NCBI RefSeq assembly: GCF_037080055.1
Contig: NZ_JBAOJI010000011.1
Span: 9,669 to 73,668 of the forward strand
Length of the DNA stretch: 64,000 nucleotides
Reading direction: 5' to 3'
Origin: Halovenus sp037080055
Lineage (GTDB): Archaea; Halobacteriota; Halobacteria; Halobacteriales; Haloarculaceae
Position 1 is the stretch's first letter. Every line of letters starts with the position of its first letter. A program made the position numbers and the translations under genes. Under the pieces are notes generated by a model. That model was given only the letters and a program-made list of their open reading frames with translations, did no database searches and had not been told where the DNA came from. Below, piece by piece: positions 54,479-63,147 of this stretch.

Positions 54479-54533
54479 TAAGCCCCCTTCCTCAAGGAGC
54501 CGCCGAAGGCGGCGAGTAGGCAGGGGTAGTTCA
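54479..54533 (+). mobile_element. Orphan TnpB-type (IS1341/IS605) right end with omega-RNA-like fold
   Basis: The stretch running AGCCCCCTTCCTCAAGGAGC, then CGCCGAAGGCGGCGAGTAGG and CAGGGGTAGTTCAC, forms a perfect GCCGCC-GAA-GGCGGC stem (54499-54513) inside an imperfect CCCC/GGGG outer stem. From memory, this layout and the terminal GGGGTAGTTCAC are characteristic of the 3' ends of haloarchaeal IS200/IS605-type elements, which overlap the TnpB guide (omega) RNA. No tnpB gene is present, so it is probably a solo end or minimal derivative. Confidence 0.5.
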
Positions 54534-55076
54534 CGACGTGGATGTGTCGCGGCGAACTTCCTGTTCAGAAGTGTCACTCACACCTGTCACTGGTTCGGTA
54601 GCGATATCCGCCCACCCGACTGAGTGATCCGGGTCTATTACAGCGAGCCCGTCTTCCACCGTCCACACTCGATCCGTGGTCGAACAGGGAAATACAGCCC
54701 CGAGTTCGTCCTCGGAATAGACGGCCAGAGAGACCACTGGCACCACGACCGGTTCACAGGATTCCGACGATGCTAGCGACGATCGTTCGTAGCGTCTAAA
54801 GCCCGGCTCCAGATCGTATCCGGTTGAGGTTGCCCAGTCCTCGAACTGGCAGTATGTCTCCCAGCACTTATTGGCGCACGTCTCAGTTCTATCGTCGCTT
54901 GCTGTGGGACATCGAATACATTTGCTCCAAGTGTTGGTTTCGAGACGGGCAATCCGGTCCGAGTTGGCATATTCCCGAAGCCGCTCGTACACCGATTCCT
55001 GCCACGCTATGACAGTCGGTTCGGTAGTGTTTCGGCTCCAGCACTCGACGGTCACCGCCGTCGGATCCTCAATCAT
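54531..55076 (-). CDS. Haloarchaeal uncharacterised protein
   Basis: A 181-residue protein starting MIEDPTAVTVECWSRNTTEP. The N-terminal AVTVECW region, the VYERLREYANSDRIARLETN block and the Cys pattern CIRCPTAS and ETCANKC recall a family of haloarchaeal HTH-associated proteins of unknown role, but I cannot name it with certainty. The C-terminal half contains hydrophobic strands (VVVPVVSLAVY). It follows the orphan element end. Confidence 0.55.
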   Translation of the reverse strand: MIEDPTAVTVECWSRNTTEPTVIAWQESVYERLREYANSDRIARLETNTWSKCIRCPTASDDRTETCANKCWETYCQFEDWATSTGYDLEPGFRRYERSSLASSESCEPVVVPVVSLAVYSEDELGAVFPCSTTDRVWTVEDGLAVIDPDHSVGWADIATEPVTGVSDTSEQEVRRDTSTS

Positions 55077-55310
55077 CTCTCCCTCCGAGATGCGCTGGTA
55101 TAACAGATCGGTGTCCGTCTAATGTATCTGACCGTTTCGGCTCCTGATCTGTTGTTCGATGGTATCTCCCATTGTGACGCATTTTGTCGATGAGCCATGT
55201 GAGTTGACAACTCCCTCTCGCCTGACATCGGGATGATGGATTTGTTTCTTTTTGGCTATTCGTCGACTGCCAGTAGTAACTCGTCTTCGGAGATGATGTT
55301 CGCATCTGTA

Positions 55311-55682
55311 TCAGAGTCCTCGTGTGTCGGTCATGTCCAGATCCGTTTCGGCTGTGTGCTCCAGATACGGTCGTAAGTGGGTCGCGTTTTCCCCGAGTTC
55401 GACCATCTCTTCCTCTTGATCGTATTCCACGATACCCTCATCGGCTAGCTTTGGGATGTGGTTGTGGTAGAGCGCAAGATGCGTCTGTGATCGCTCGTCA
55501 ACCAGATCCCCTTCTTGCGGTTCCCATTTGACTATCTGTGCTGCGATGTCGGGGAGACGAACCGGATTCTCATACCGGTACAGGTAGTAGAGGACGTACC
55601 GTCTCCGCCGCGCGGAAAGCAACTGGTGGATTTGATCGTTAGGCAACGTTTTGTCGGCGTCCCCCGTGCGTGCTTTTGACAT
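55311..55682 (-). CDS. DUF7344-like winged-helix protein
   Basis: A 123-residue protein. The blocks LPNDQIHQLLSARRRRYVLY and LALYHNHIPKLADEGIVEYD are the family hallmark of small haloarchaeal wHTH proteins. The ATG at 55682 is preferred; upstream frame sequence to 55841 lacks homology. It is divergent from the large Bat-like gene and may be part of the same regulatory unit. Confidence 0.8.
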   Translation of the reverse strand: MSKARTGDADKTLPNDQIHQLLSARRRRYVLYYLYRYENPVRLPDIAAQIVKWEPQEGDLVDERSQTHLALYHNHIPKLADEGIVEYDQEEEMVELGENATHLRPYLEHTAETDLDMTDTRGL

Positions 55683-56047
55683 CGTAACTGTATTCTGATC
55701 CGATCCCGCTGCTCGCCGAACGGGCGCGTTGAATTGGTCTCCGACCACAGGGCCGTCTGCCCGACGCTCGTAACTGAAGAACAGTGTTCTCTCAATCACG
55801 GGTATCTGGTTACTATGGCCCGATTCATTCTGAAACGCCATATTCCAGTTCGGTTGACGGGAGGGAAGAAATCTTGCTCTAGGTATCTAAAGTTCCAGAG
55901 TTTGTCGACTTTCACAGCCTGGTGGTTTTTTCGCGTAGGACCACTATAATACCGGAAGAAGGGGGCCAAACCATTGTTATGCAGGCCGAAGTAACCTGAC
56001 TCTAGATATATCCAACAAACTAAGTTATCTAGTCTCGATGTTAGATT
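55683..56047. other. Divergent promoter region
   Basis: About 365 bases between the DUF7344-like gene and the Bat-like gene, with AT-rich parts near 55960-56040. It must hold both promoters. No operator was clear by eye. Confidence 0.45.
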
Positions 56048-58915
56048 ATGAACGGCGGTGCAACGAATGAATCGGAACAAGAGCTATTCCGGTCTGTGCT
56101 CGATACCCTGTCTGCAAACGTTGCCATTCTCGATCCGGATGGAGCTATCGTGGCGACCAATCATGCTTGGCGGACGTTCGCCGAAGTGAACGGCGTTCAA
56201 AATCCGGCCGACGTAGGCGGTGCTGACTATCTCGAAATTGCCGCGGAGATAGACAGTGCGTTCGCGAACCGTGTAGCGACTGGCCTCTCTGCGGTACTCT
56301 GTGGGGAACGGGACGAATTCAAGATCGAACACTCCTATTGCTCTTCAGACGGCACGCGGTGGTTCTTGCTACGAGTGACACCATTCGAGCATCGCGGAGA
56401 CCGGTACGTTACTATCATCCAGAACGATATTACCGAGCGGCGGCGGCGTGAGACGGCGTTGAGCGAGGCCTACGAAATCAGTACCGCATCCGAGTTGTCC
56501 CTCACAGAGCAAATAGACGCACTTCTGGAGATCACTCGGAATGTACTCGGAACCGAACATGCAGCGTTATCACGAACCGACAACGGCAAGTGCGTCTTCG
56601 AGGCGGTTACTGCAGCGACAAGTCCTGTGATTGAGGCCGGCAAGACGCTCCCTCTCGATGCGGTCCCCCACTGTAAGCGCGTCATCGAAACGGGCGAAAC
56701 ACTCGTCTTTGAGGGGAAGAAGGGGGACACAACGGAGTTCAGTGACGCCACATTGGGGATCGAGAGCTTCCTCGGTGGACCAGTCGTTGTCGATGACGAG
56801 ACAGTCGGCACCTTCTGCTTTTACAGTACGGACCCACGAGCGGAGCCGTTCTCCGAGTGGGCAGTCACGTTTGTGGGCCTTCTCAGTAGCTGGGTCAGCT
56901 ACGAACTCGACCGTAGGGAGCGCGAAGAGATTCTCCAGCATATTAAAGAGAGAATCACTGATGTTATCTGGCTAAGTAGTCCAGACAAAGACGAAATCGA
57001 ATTCGTCAGCGATTCGTACGAGGAAGTCTGGGGTCGCCCAGCCAGCACGCTGGGACAGAATCCGACTTCCTTCGCCGAGGCAGTGCATCCGGATGACCGC
57101 GACAGAGTCCAACGAGCACTCGCCGAGCAACAGACACACCCGGATGAATACGAAGAACAGTACCGTGTCATTCACCCCGATGGCGACGTTCGCTGGGTCC
57201 ACGATCAGTCTGCGGGCGTGTACGATGAGGGGGAACTCCAGCGAATTGTTGGCATCGCAACCGACATCACCGACAGGAAGGAACGAGAAGAGAAACTCGC
57301 ATATCAGAAAGCACTCTTGGAAGCCCAGGCAGAGACGACAATAGATGGACTGGTGGTTATCGATTCGGACTCAATCATCCGTTATCACAACAGTCGGGTG
57401 TTGGATCTGTTCGAGATTCCAGAGGATGCGGTCGCTGAACAGTCAAGCAAAGCGACGTTCGGACTGATTTGTGACCAGCTCGCTAACCCCGACGCGTTTC
57501 TCGAAGAGATTATATATCTCAACAGACACCCTAAAGAGCAGAGTCGTGATACAATCGAGTTGACTGACGGCCGGTGGTTGGACTGCTATTCTGCACCCGT
57601 CATTGGAGACAACGGGACCCATTACGGACGATTGTGGGCGTTTCGTGATATCACCGATCAAAAAGTCCGTGAACAAACACTCGAACAGCAACGTGACGAA
57701 CTCGTTCAACTGAAACGCGTCAATACGATTGTCCGGCGGACCATACAGGCACTGCAGGACACGACGACGCGTGAGGAAATCGAAGTTGCAGTATGTGAAG
57801 CACTTACAGACTCCGAGATTTACCAAACTGCGTGGATCGGCAATTTGACCGAGACGAGCAGTGGGACGGTGACGGTCCTTCCGCGGACGGCAGTCGGGGT
57901 CAACGAGAACTATCTCGACGGAATCTCGGACAGTGAAGGGAATCTCGCCCAAGCAGCCCTTGACGACGGCTCGACTCAGGTGATCAACGATATCAGTACT
58001 GCGCCTGGGTTTCCGGACGATAGGCGGGAGATAGCACTGGATCACGAACATCACGCGCTTGCGATCGTTCCGTTGAGGAAAAACGAGGCAACATACGGGG
58101 TATTAGTGGTCTATGCGCCGCCAGATCACACCATCAGCGAGACAGAACAAGAAGTCCTCACCGATCTCGGGCGAAGCATTGCGCTCGCAATCCAACGCGT
58201 GCATAGCCAACGCTCGCTGACGGCAGAACGAGTCATCTCACTCACTCTCAAAATCCCGGATGCGGACTTTGTGTTCGGAACAGTGTCATCACAACTAGAC
58301 GGGGAATTCCAACTTGACCGTCGTGTTGTCGGTCAGGACGGACAGCGAGTGTACTACCTTACCGTTTCTGACGACGATCCGGATTATGTGTGTGACCTCT
58401 TGGAGGGCGATTCGTTAATCCGCTCTAGTTCCGTGGTGCGCGACAGCGACAGCGCACAGTCGGCCTTGATTGAGGCTCAACTTAAAACCGATTCCCAGCT
58501 TCCGCTCGATATCCTCACTGATTACGGCGCGTCTATGCGAAGTGCACAGACTGTAGATGGTGATATCAAACTCCGCATCGAACTCCCGTCGAGTGTCGAG
58601 GTCCGAACCGTACTTGATGCGTTGCGAGAGGTTGCACCATCCATCAAGGTAGTCAGCACACAACATCTCGAACGGCCGGCTAAGACGGTAGCCGCTATGC
58701 AAGACCGAGTCACGGAGCGGTTGACTGACAAACAGGAGGCCGCACTGAAAGCCGCATATGCCCGTGGTTATTATGCTTGGCCACGCGAAAGTACGGTCGA
58801 AGAAATCGCAGACACTTTCGATATTTCTGGCCCAAGCCTACACTACCGGCTTCGTCGGGCTCACGAAACAGTGATCGGAGATGTAATGGACAGCAAAGCG
58901 AACTCAACAAAATGA
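56048..58915 (+). CDS. PAS/GAF multidomain regulator with Bat domain and HTH_10
   Basis: A 955-residue cytosolic sensor-regulator. Domain order: PAS (about 10-130), GAF (150-300), PAS (300-418, ending GIATDITDRKERE), PAS (420-545, ending FRDITDQKVRE), GAF (555-715), bacterio-opsin-activator-like domain (720-880) and C-terminal HTH_10 (LTDKQEAALKAAYARGYYAW, then IADTFDISGPSLHYRLRRAH). No kinase domain is present, so it probably senses a small molecule, redox state or light and binds DNA directly. Its stop codon lies within the hairpin at 58913. Target genes are unknown. Confidence 0.9.
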   Translation: MNGGATNESEQELFRSVLDTLSANVAILDPDGAIVATNHAWRTFAEVNGVQNPADVGGADYLEIAAEIDSAFANRVATGLSAVLCGERDEFKIEHSYCSSDGTRWFLLRVTPFEHRGDRYVTIIQNDITERRRRETALSEAYEISTASELSLTEQIDALLEITRNVLGTEHAALSRTDNGKCVFEAVTAATSPVIEAGKTLPLDAVPHCKRVIETGETLVFEGKKGDTTEFSDATLGIESFLGGPVVVDDETVGTFCFYSTDPRAEPFSEWAVTFVGLLSSWVSYELDRREREEILQHIKERITDVIWLSSPDKDEIEFVSDSYEEVWGRPASTLGQNPTSFAEAVHPDDRDRVQRALAEQQTHPDEYEEQYRVIHPDGDVRWVHDQSAGVYDEGELQRIVGIATDITDRKEREEKLAYQKALLEAQAETTIDGLVVIDSDSIIRYHNSRVLDLFEIPEDAVAEQSSKATFGLICDQLANPDAFLEEIIYLNRHPKEQSRDTIELTDGRWLDCYSAPVIGDNGTHYGRLWAFRDITDQKVREQTLEQQRDELVQLKRVNTIVRRTIQALQDTTTREEIEVAVCEALTDSEIYQTAWIGNLTETSSGTVTVLPRTAVGVNENYLDGISDSEGNLAQAALDDGSTQVINDISTAPGFPDDRREIALDHEHHALAIVPLRKNEATYGVLVVYAPPDHTISETEQEVLTDLGRSIALAIQRVHSQRSLTAERVISLTLKIPDADFVFGTVSSQLDGEFQLDRRVVGQDGQRVYYLTVSDDDPDYVCDLLEGDSLIRSSSVVRDSDSAQSALIEAQLKTDSQLPLDILTDYGASMRSAQTVDGDIKLRIELPSSVEVRTVLDALREVAPSIKVVSTQHLERPAKTVAAMQDRVTERLTDKQEAALKAAYARGYYAWPRESTVEEIADTFDISGPSLHYRLRRAHETVIGDVMDSKANSTK

Positions 58916-58948
58916 CATCCCCCCGCGTTTACGCGGAGGAGGATGTCA
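58913..58948. terminator. Two-tier hairpin shared by convergent stops
   Basis: TGACATCC and GGATGTCA form an outer 8-base stem; CCGCG-TTTA-CGCGG forms the inner stem. The outer arms contain the stop codon of the Bat-like gene (58913-58915) and, on the other strand, that of the kinase remnant (58946-58948). It fits a bidirectional terminator, but similar hairpins also occur at ends of haloarchaeal transposable elements. Confidence 0.6.
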
Positions 58949-59350
58949 ATCAGTCACCGATTCACTGCCAACTAGATCCACGTTTGTGATCTCGAACCGC
59001 GCACCGTTTGCGTCGCTCGATGTCACGCAAATGTCCCAGCCGTGGGCCACCGCGATCTCTTTCACAATTGCGAGCCCGAATCCGGTCCCTTCAGAACTAG
59101 TTGAATAGCCCTTCTCGAAGACAGCATCACGGTCATCCTCAGGGTTCCGGGCCCCTCATCCGCGACGTAGAACCCGTCATCGAGGTCGCCCACGATGACT
59201 GTTACCCCCTCTTTCCCGTGTTTCACTGCATTCCGGAACAAGTTCTCCAACAGCTGTTGGAGACGGGATGAATCAGCCCAAATTGTACGCTCAGTCTCCA
59301 CCTCGAGTATCCCATCGTCTGTCCCGACAGTTTGCCAACATCGCTAGTTG
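58946..59350 (-). pseudogene. Histidine kinase C-terminal remnant
   Basis: The minus strand reads TIWADSSRLQQLLENLFRNA, then VKHGKEGVTVIVG and YVADEGPG: the N and G1 boxes of a HATPase_c domain. Then a frameshift follows, and the next frame gives DRDAVFEKGYSTSSEGTGFG and LAIVKEIAVAHGW: the F and G2 boxes. The protein's N-terminal sensor and phosphoacceptor regions are gone. It ends in the hairpin at 58913. Confidence 0.75.
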
Positions 59351-59446
59351 TCCACTCTGGCTCAATAGTACTGTTGCTGACATGTAGTACCAAACGAAGC
59401 GGGTGAATCAGGAAACTGATTCATCTGCCGTCCAGATTTGGAGGAT

Positions 59447-59950
59447 ATGAACCTACCAAAGCTCAAGCTTATCCTTAAAAATCCAGACGAGTTCATTTCG
59501 AACGGCCGGTTAAAATCTCTTAGCATGGAGTTGCTTGAGTTGATACCGATGGAAGGAATCGAGGGCTCAGGCCTCGATTCCGATCAGATCATGGAAGTTG
59601 CACTCCGGGCTGCTGCTGACCAGACATCGGTCAACGGTGTCACGACCAACACTGAGGACACACCAAACCGAGAGATAGTGATGGATTGGCTCCACACGCT
59701 GGAGAAGGACTCGATGCTTGATTCTATCAACGATATCCTCGCGTTGGTGGCTATGACGGTTCTCGACTTCATGGACAATCCGTTCCACGGATATCCAGAC
59801 GACGAAGACGAGTTCAGAAGGATGCCAGCATGGGACGGAACCACGAAGTGTCACCGCTACTGCACAGCATTTGTTCTTGCCCAAGGCAAACCGCTAGCAG
59901 TTGAACCGGTAGATGGCAAAGACAGCAAGGCCGACGCGGTCGAGCACGGC
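59447..59950 (+). pseudogene. ISH3-family transposase remnant (N-terminal)
   Basis: The frame from ATG 59447 reads MNLPKLKLILKNPDEFISNG and on to MTVLDFMDNPFHGYPDDEDE and TTKCHRYCTAFVLAQGKPLA, then VDGKDSKADAVEH. This matches the N-terminal half of ISH3-type transposases, with a probable short internal deletion around DFMDNP, where a DDE strand is expected. Homology stops at about 59950, where another broken transposase on the minus strand begins. The open frame runs on to 60025 without meaning. Confidence 0.65.
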
Positions 59951-60380
59951 TCTTGGTCGCGCTTGCGGCTTTTGCGTCCGGCAGAAACGTACACTTCGTC
60001 GATTTCACCGGTCCAGAAAGTGTGATCGAGGGCGCGTCGAGCGTTCTGGCGAACTGCTCGACGCGCTCTCTCAGCGTTCAGTACGACACATCGAGCTCTG
60101 CCTCAATTTGCCAAATACTCGTGTTAAACCGTAAGAACACGTAGATCGTGAAGTACCACTTTTTGAGTTTCAGCTTGGAATGAGCGAAAATCGTGCAGGT
60201 CTTGTCGTTAAACGAACCACCACAATTCTTACACAGATACCGTTGATAGACTCGATGGCTGCCGTTTGTGACCGTTCGGTCAGAACGGCAGCAGATACAT
60301 TCGACACCGTTTCGCCAGCGAACCTGCTGCAACAGGTCCGCTGCGGCTGATTCCGACACAAAGCGGTGCATTGGGAACAT
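59951..60380 (-). pseudogene. IS1595-family (ISH4-like) transposase remnant
   Basis: The minus-strand frame from ATG 60380 reads MFPMHRFVSESAAADLLQQV, with a zinc ribbon (CICC and CKNC) and FNDKTCTIFAHSKLKLKKWY. After ELDVSY an in-frame TGA replaces an expected codon; the frame then continues TLRERVEQFARTLDAPSITL. A one-base deletion follows GPV, and the next frame gives IDEVYVSAGRKS, containing the first catalytic Asp. The rest is missing at the junction with the ISH3-like remnant. Confidence 0.75.
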
Positions 60381-60707
60381 ATCGGGTACCGCTGCCGCGG
60401 TGCGCTTGTCCTCTTCGACTTTCAGCCGCAGCTCTCGGTATCAACAATCTGCTTCACAAGAGCGATCTACTGATTTATCGGAAATATAAGAGTAGATATG
60501 GGTAATTTTGTTCGATTAATCTATTTGAGGCCCTTATCTGTGGCTGAAGCACTCAATGAGCAACTCTACGAAGTGATTTATGATTATTCGGTGAATCGCT
60601 CAGTACAGACGAAGGATTGCTTAATCGGGGAAAGTTATTATTATAGCTATTTGCTTGTTCACATAATGGTCTCTCATTGAGAGGCGTCTCCTGAAGACGT
60701 ACCAGCA
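60381..60707. other. Gene-free stretch
   Basis: About 325 bases between the broken ISH4-like gene and the GNAT gene. A 60-codon plus-strand frame (60498-60680) has no coding bias. The end of the insertion sequence should be here but clear terminal repeats were not found. Confidence 0.4.
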
Positions 60708-61148
60708 ATGGCGCGTATCCGATCGGAGTCGTTCCGAGAGAACGGAGAAGAGTACTACACGGACGAACAGCCTGCGCATCTGACACCCGCTGAGCCAGAT
60801 GCTGAGGAAATTCCTGAAGATGAGTTTACCGACGATTCGTGTCGTCCAATTATTGCTGAATTGGATGGAGAGACCGTTGGCTGGGGAAGCATTCATCTCA
60901 ACGAGAACGTGCTGGCTGCAACATTTGTTGATCCCAACTACACGGGACAAGGAATCGGGCGCACAATCGTCGAGGAACTCGAAACAATCGCTCGACAGGA
61001 AGGCGTAGAGGAGCTGATCGTTCCCGCGTCGATAAACGGTGTTGGCTTCTACGAAACACTCGGATACGAAAAACAACGCGAAATCGATGCAAGTGGCCCC
61101 GACACACCGGAGGTTCCGATTGTCGAACTGACGAAACAACTGTCCTAA
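60708..61148 (+). CDS. GNAT-family N-acetyltransferase, 5' end probably lost
   Basis: A 146-residue GNAT-fold protein. The acetyl-CoA-binding motif A is AATFVDPNYTGQGIGRTIVE, and the C-terminal strand is INGVGFYETLGYEK. Family proteins usually start about 20 residues earlier; the bases just upstream encode EASPEDVPA in frame, preceded by TGA at 60678-60680. The upstream part matches the normal GNAT beginning, so a nonsense or frameshift mutation may have removed the true start. Activity from the internal ATG is doubtful. Confidence 0.7.
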   Translation: MARIRSESFRENGEEYYTDEQPAHLTPAEPDAEEIPEDEFTDDSCRPIIAELDGETVGWGSIHLNENVLAATFVDPNYTGQGIGRTIVEELETIARQEGVEELIVPASINGVGFYETLGYEKQREIDASGPDTPEVPIVELTKQLS

Positions 61149-61368
61149 CTGCTCGACTCGCACACCCACTGAACAGTTGATCCACCCTGATCACTTTGGG
61201 ATAACCCTCAACCGCCCACCCCAGATGCATTGAGATGGCCGGTCTCAACTACTGTGCAGACGTGTCTCGAATCAATTTAGGTTCGGATATCCAGTACGAG
61301 ACACTCTCGTTCTCAGTACTGCAGTACAGTCACGATTAGATGGGGATCTGAACGTAGGAGCTGTAATA

Positions 61369-61411
61369 TTTAACCAACAACCCAACAAGTCTGTGCCTTA
61401 TGTTGGTTAAA
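61369..61411. repeat. Inverted repeat TTTAACCAACA-N21-TGTTGGTTAAA
   Basis: An 11-base perfect inverted repeat (arms 61369-61379 and 61401-61411) in the long region upstream of parA. A further half-site CCAACA lies between the arms. The same 10-base core pair is at 36927-36968 with one base more between the arms. Confidence 0.6.
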
Positions 61412-61490
61412 AATGTGAATATTCATTCCGTTCGCACAGAAGATGGCGGCACAATTCGCAGAGTAAGGGTCCCTCGGGTCCATGCACTCG

Positions 61491-61612
61491 GTCCAGCCAG
61501 CTAGCTGATCCAACTAACTCAGTCAGCTAACTTATCCAACTGGCATATCCAACTGGCTTAGCTAACTAACTTAGCCAGTTGAACCACCCAACTGGCTTGT
61601 CTGACTAAGTTT
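61491..61612 (+). repeat. Iteron-like CCAACTGGC repeats upstream of parA
   Basis: Several near-copies of CCAACTGGCT occur in about 120 bases: CCAACTAAC, CCAACTGGC at least three times, and an inverted AGCCAGTTG at 61573-61581 that pairs with CAACTGGCT at 61550-61558. GCTAACT units alternate with them. Such clustered repeats next to a ParA gene suggest a centromere-like (parS) or regulatory partition site, or part of a replication origin. Confidence 0.6.
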
Positions 61613-61640
61613 TATCAGGGCCGAAAGAGAGGAATAACGT

Positions 61641-62525
61641 ATGCTGGCCTATACGACCTACTCCGAAGCAGGCGGCGTGGCCAAAACGACGACAGCAGCT
61701 AATCTAGCTGTTGCGCACGCCCGCGCCGGGCTGGACGTGCTCGTCGTCCCGCTTGACCCACAAGACGCCGACTTGAGTCATTTGCTCGGTGTCGACGAAA
61801 ATCGGGCCGATTCTGATGCCGACAATCTCGTTCGTCACATGATTAACCGCCCGAAAGGTCCATTTGAGGACCTGATCGTCGAAGCTGAGCACGGCGTCGA
61901 CGTGATCCCTGAACACAATATGCTGTCTGAGTTGGGAACATACCTACGAAGGGAGAAACAGCAGGCTGAAGATATGGGAGAAGCATTCGGGATGTACTCT
62001 CAGTTGCGACGTGTCCTCCGTGACGCTGGTGTCAACGAATCCTACGATGTGTTGGTCTGTGATCCGCCAGCGACGGAGGGGCCACATCTTTACAATGCCA
62101 TCGATGCAACACGGACGCTCGTCATTCCAATTCGCCCATCGCCAAAGGGCGAGACGTCTGTTGAAGGGCTTTCGTCTGTCGTTGAAGGACTTGAAGACCA
62201 CCTCGGTGCCGAGATTGGTGTCGTGGCTGCTGTGCCGAACGCTTATAAAGGAACGAACAGTCAAGATCGGGTTCTCGAAGAAATCGAGTATCCGGTCCCA
62301 GAAGTGATTCGAGAACGCTCCTCGCTGATGGAAGGCTGCTGGGAGCAACAATGTTCCGCATACACGTATGTAGCCGATCACCGCGAACGGACACGCAACT
62401 ACGAACTGGAAACGCTAGCAAAGTTCGACCGCCTCGCACGATATATCGAGGAAGCCGCGGAGATTGAAGCGCCAAACCCACCCGAGACGGGAAGCTTGGA
62501 TGATGGAACCGAGGTGACTGTCTGA
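61641..62525 (+). CDS. parA: ParA-family partition ATPase
   Basis: A 294-residue deviant-Walker ATPase. The P-loop reads SEAGGVAKTTTAANLAVAHA, then LVVPLDPQDADLSHLLGV; the Walker B-like strand is YDVLVCDPPATEGPHLYN. This form is typical of ParA proteins from haloarchaeal plasmids. It is followed, with overlap of stop and start (TGATG), by a small gene that is probably its partner. Repeats upstream may be the site it segregates. Confidence 0.92.
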   Translation: MLAYTTYSEAGGVAKTTTAANLAVAHARAGLDVLVVPLDPQDADLSHLLGVDENRADSDADNLVRHMINRPKGPFEDLIVEAEHGVDVIPEHNMLSELGTYLRREKQQAEDMGEAFGMYSQLRRVLRDAGVNESYDVLVCDPPATEGPHLYNAIDATRTLVIPIRPSPKGETSVEGLSSVVEGLEDHLGAEIGVVAAVPNAYKGTNSQDRVLEEIEYPVPEVIRERSSLMEGCWEQQCSAYTYVADHRERTRNYELETLAKFDRLARYIEEAAEIEAPNPPETGSLDDGTEVTV

Positions 62526-62905
62526 TGGCGGGCATGAAAGAAGGCATCGGTGATGACCCATTTGATGATGAGTCGGAGAGTGAGAGCGGTGAAGCGCAGC
62601 AATCAATGGCTTCGGAAGACACTGATACTGTCAGTCAAACAGGGCGGAACAACTCAACATCGTCGCAGCGATCACTGCCATATATTCACAGCCGTGACTA
62701 CGTGAAAGAAAAACGTCAGCAGCGGCCCGTGTTTCTGAGAGAACAGACAGAAGACGGAATCAGTGATCTTGTCGATGCCGTCGAAGATGACCTCGGTGAA
62801 GAAATTTACCAAACTGACGTTTTAGAGGCGGCGATGGAGGTTGCAATTGAAAACCCGAAATTAGTTGCTGAGAAGTGCCGGGATTACGGATACGATTGGG
62901 AGTGA
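62525..62905 (+). CDS. Small acidic partner of ParA (putative partition accessory protein)
   Basis: A 126-residue protein coupled to parA by a TGATG overlap. The N-terminal half is acidic and low-complexity (DDPFDDESESESGEAQQS). The C-terminal half is predicted helical (VLEAAMEVAIENPKLVAEKC). The position is that of the DNA-binding partner in haloarchaeal par operons, but no classical ParB domain is visible. Function as adaptor is inferred from position. Confidence 0.75.
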   Translation: MAGMKEGIGDDPFDDESESESGEAQQSMASEDTDTVSQTGRNNSTSSQRSLPYIHSRDYVKEKRQQRPVFLREQTEDGISDLVDAVEDDLGEEIYQTDVLEAAMEVAIENPKLVAEKCRDYGYDWE

Positions 62906-63147
62906 GCTGACTGTCAAGAATGACTACTGAAGGGAATATTTCCGTACCGTAACGTAGCACAGGCCCGCAAGCGAAGGAGTAGCGACAGCGTACAAGATCC
63001 GCTCATGGTATGCCGCGATGCGATCGTTAGTATTGATCAGATTACCGCTCTTTCTTCGAGATTTATTCCGCCACATCTGCGTTTCTTACTACGATGTTTG
63101 ATCGGCTCCGTGGACCCGCTGGGCCGAGCGACCGGTCGAGATCGAAT

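Noticed and set aside
61491..61612. CRISPR array
   Set aside because: The repeat units are short, irregularly spaced and partly inverted, with no unique spacers of constant length. A partition or origin site is a better explanation.
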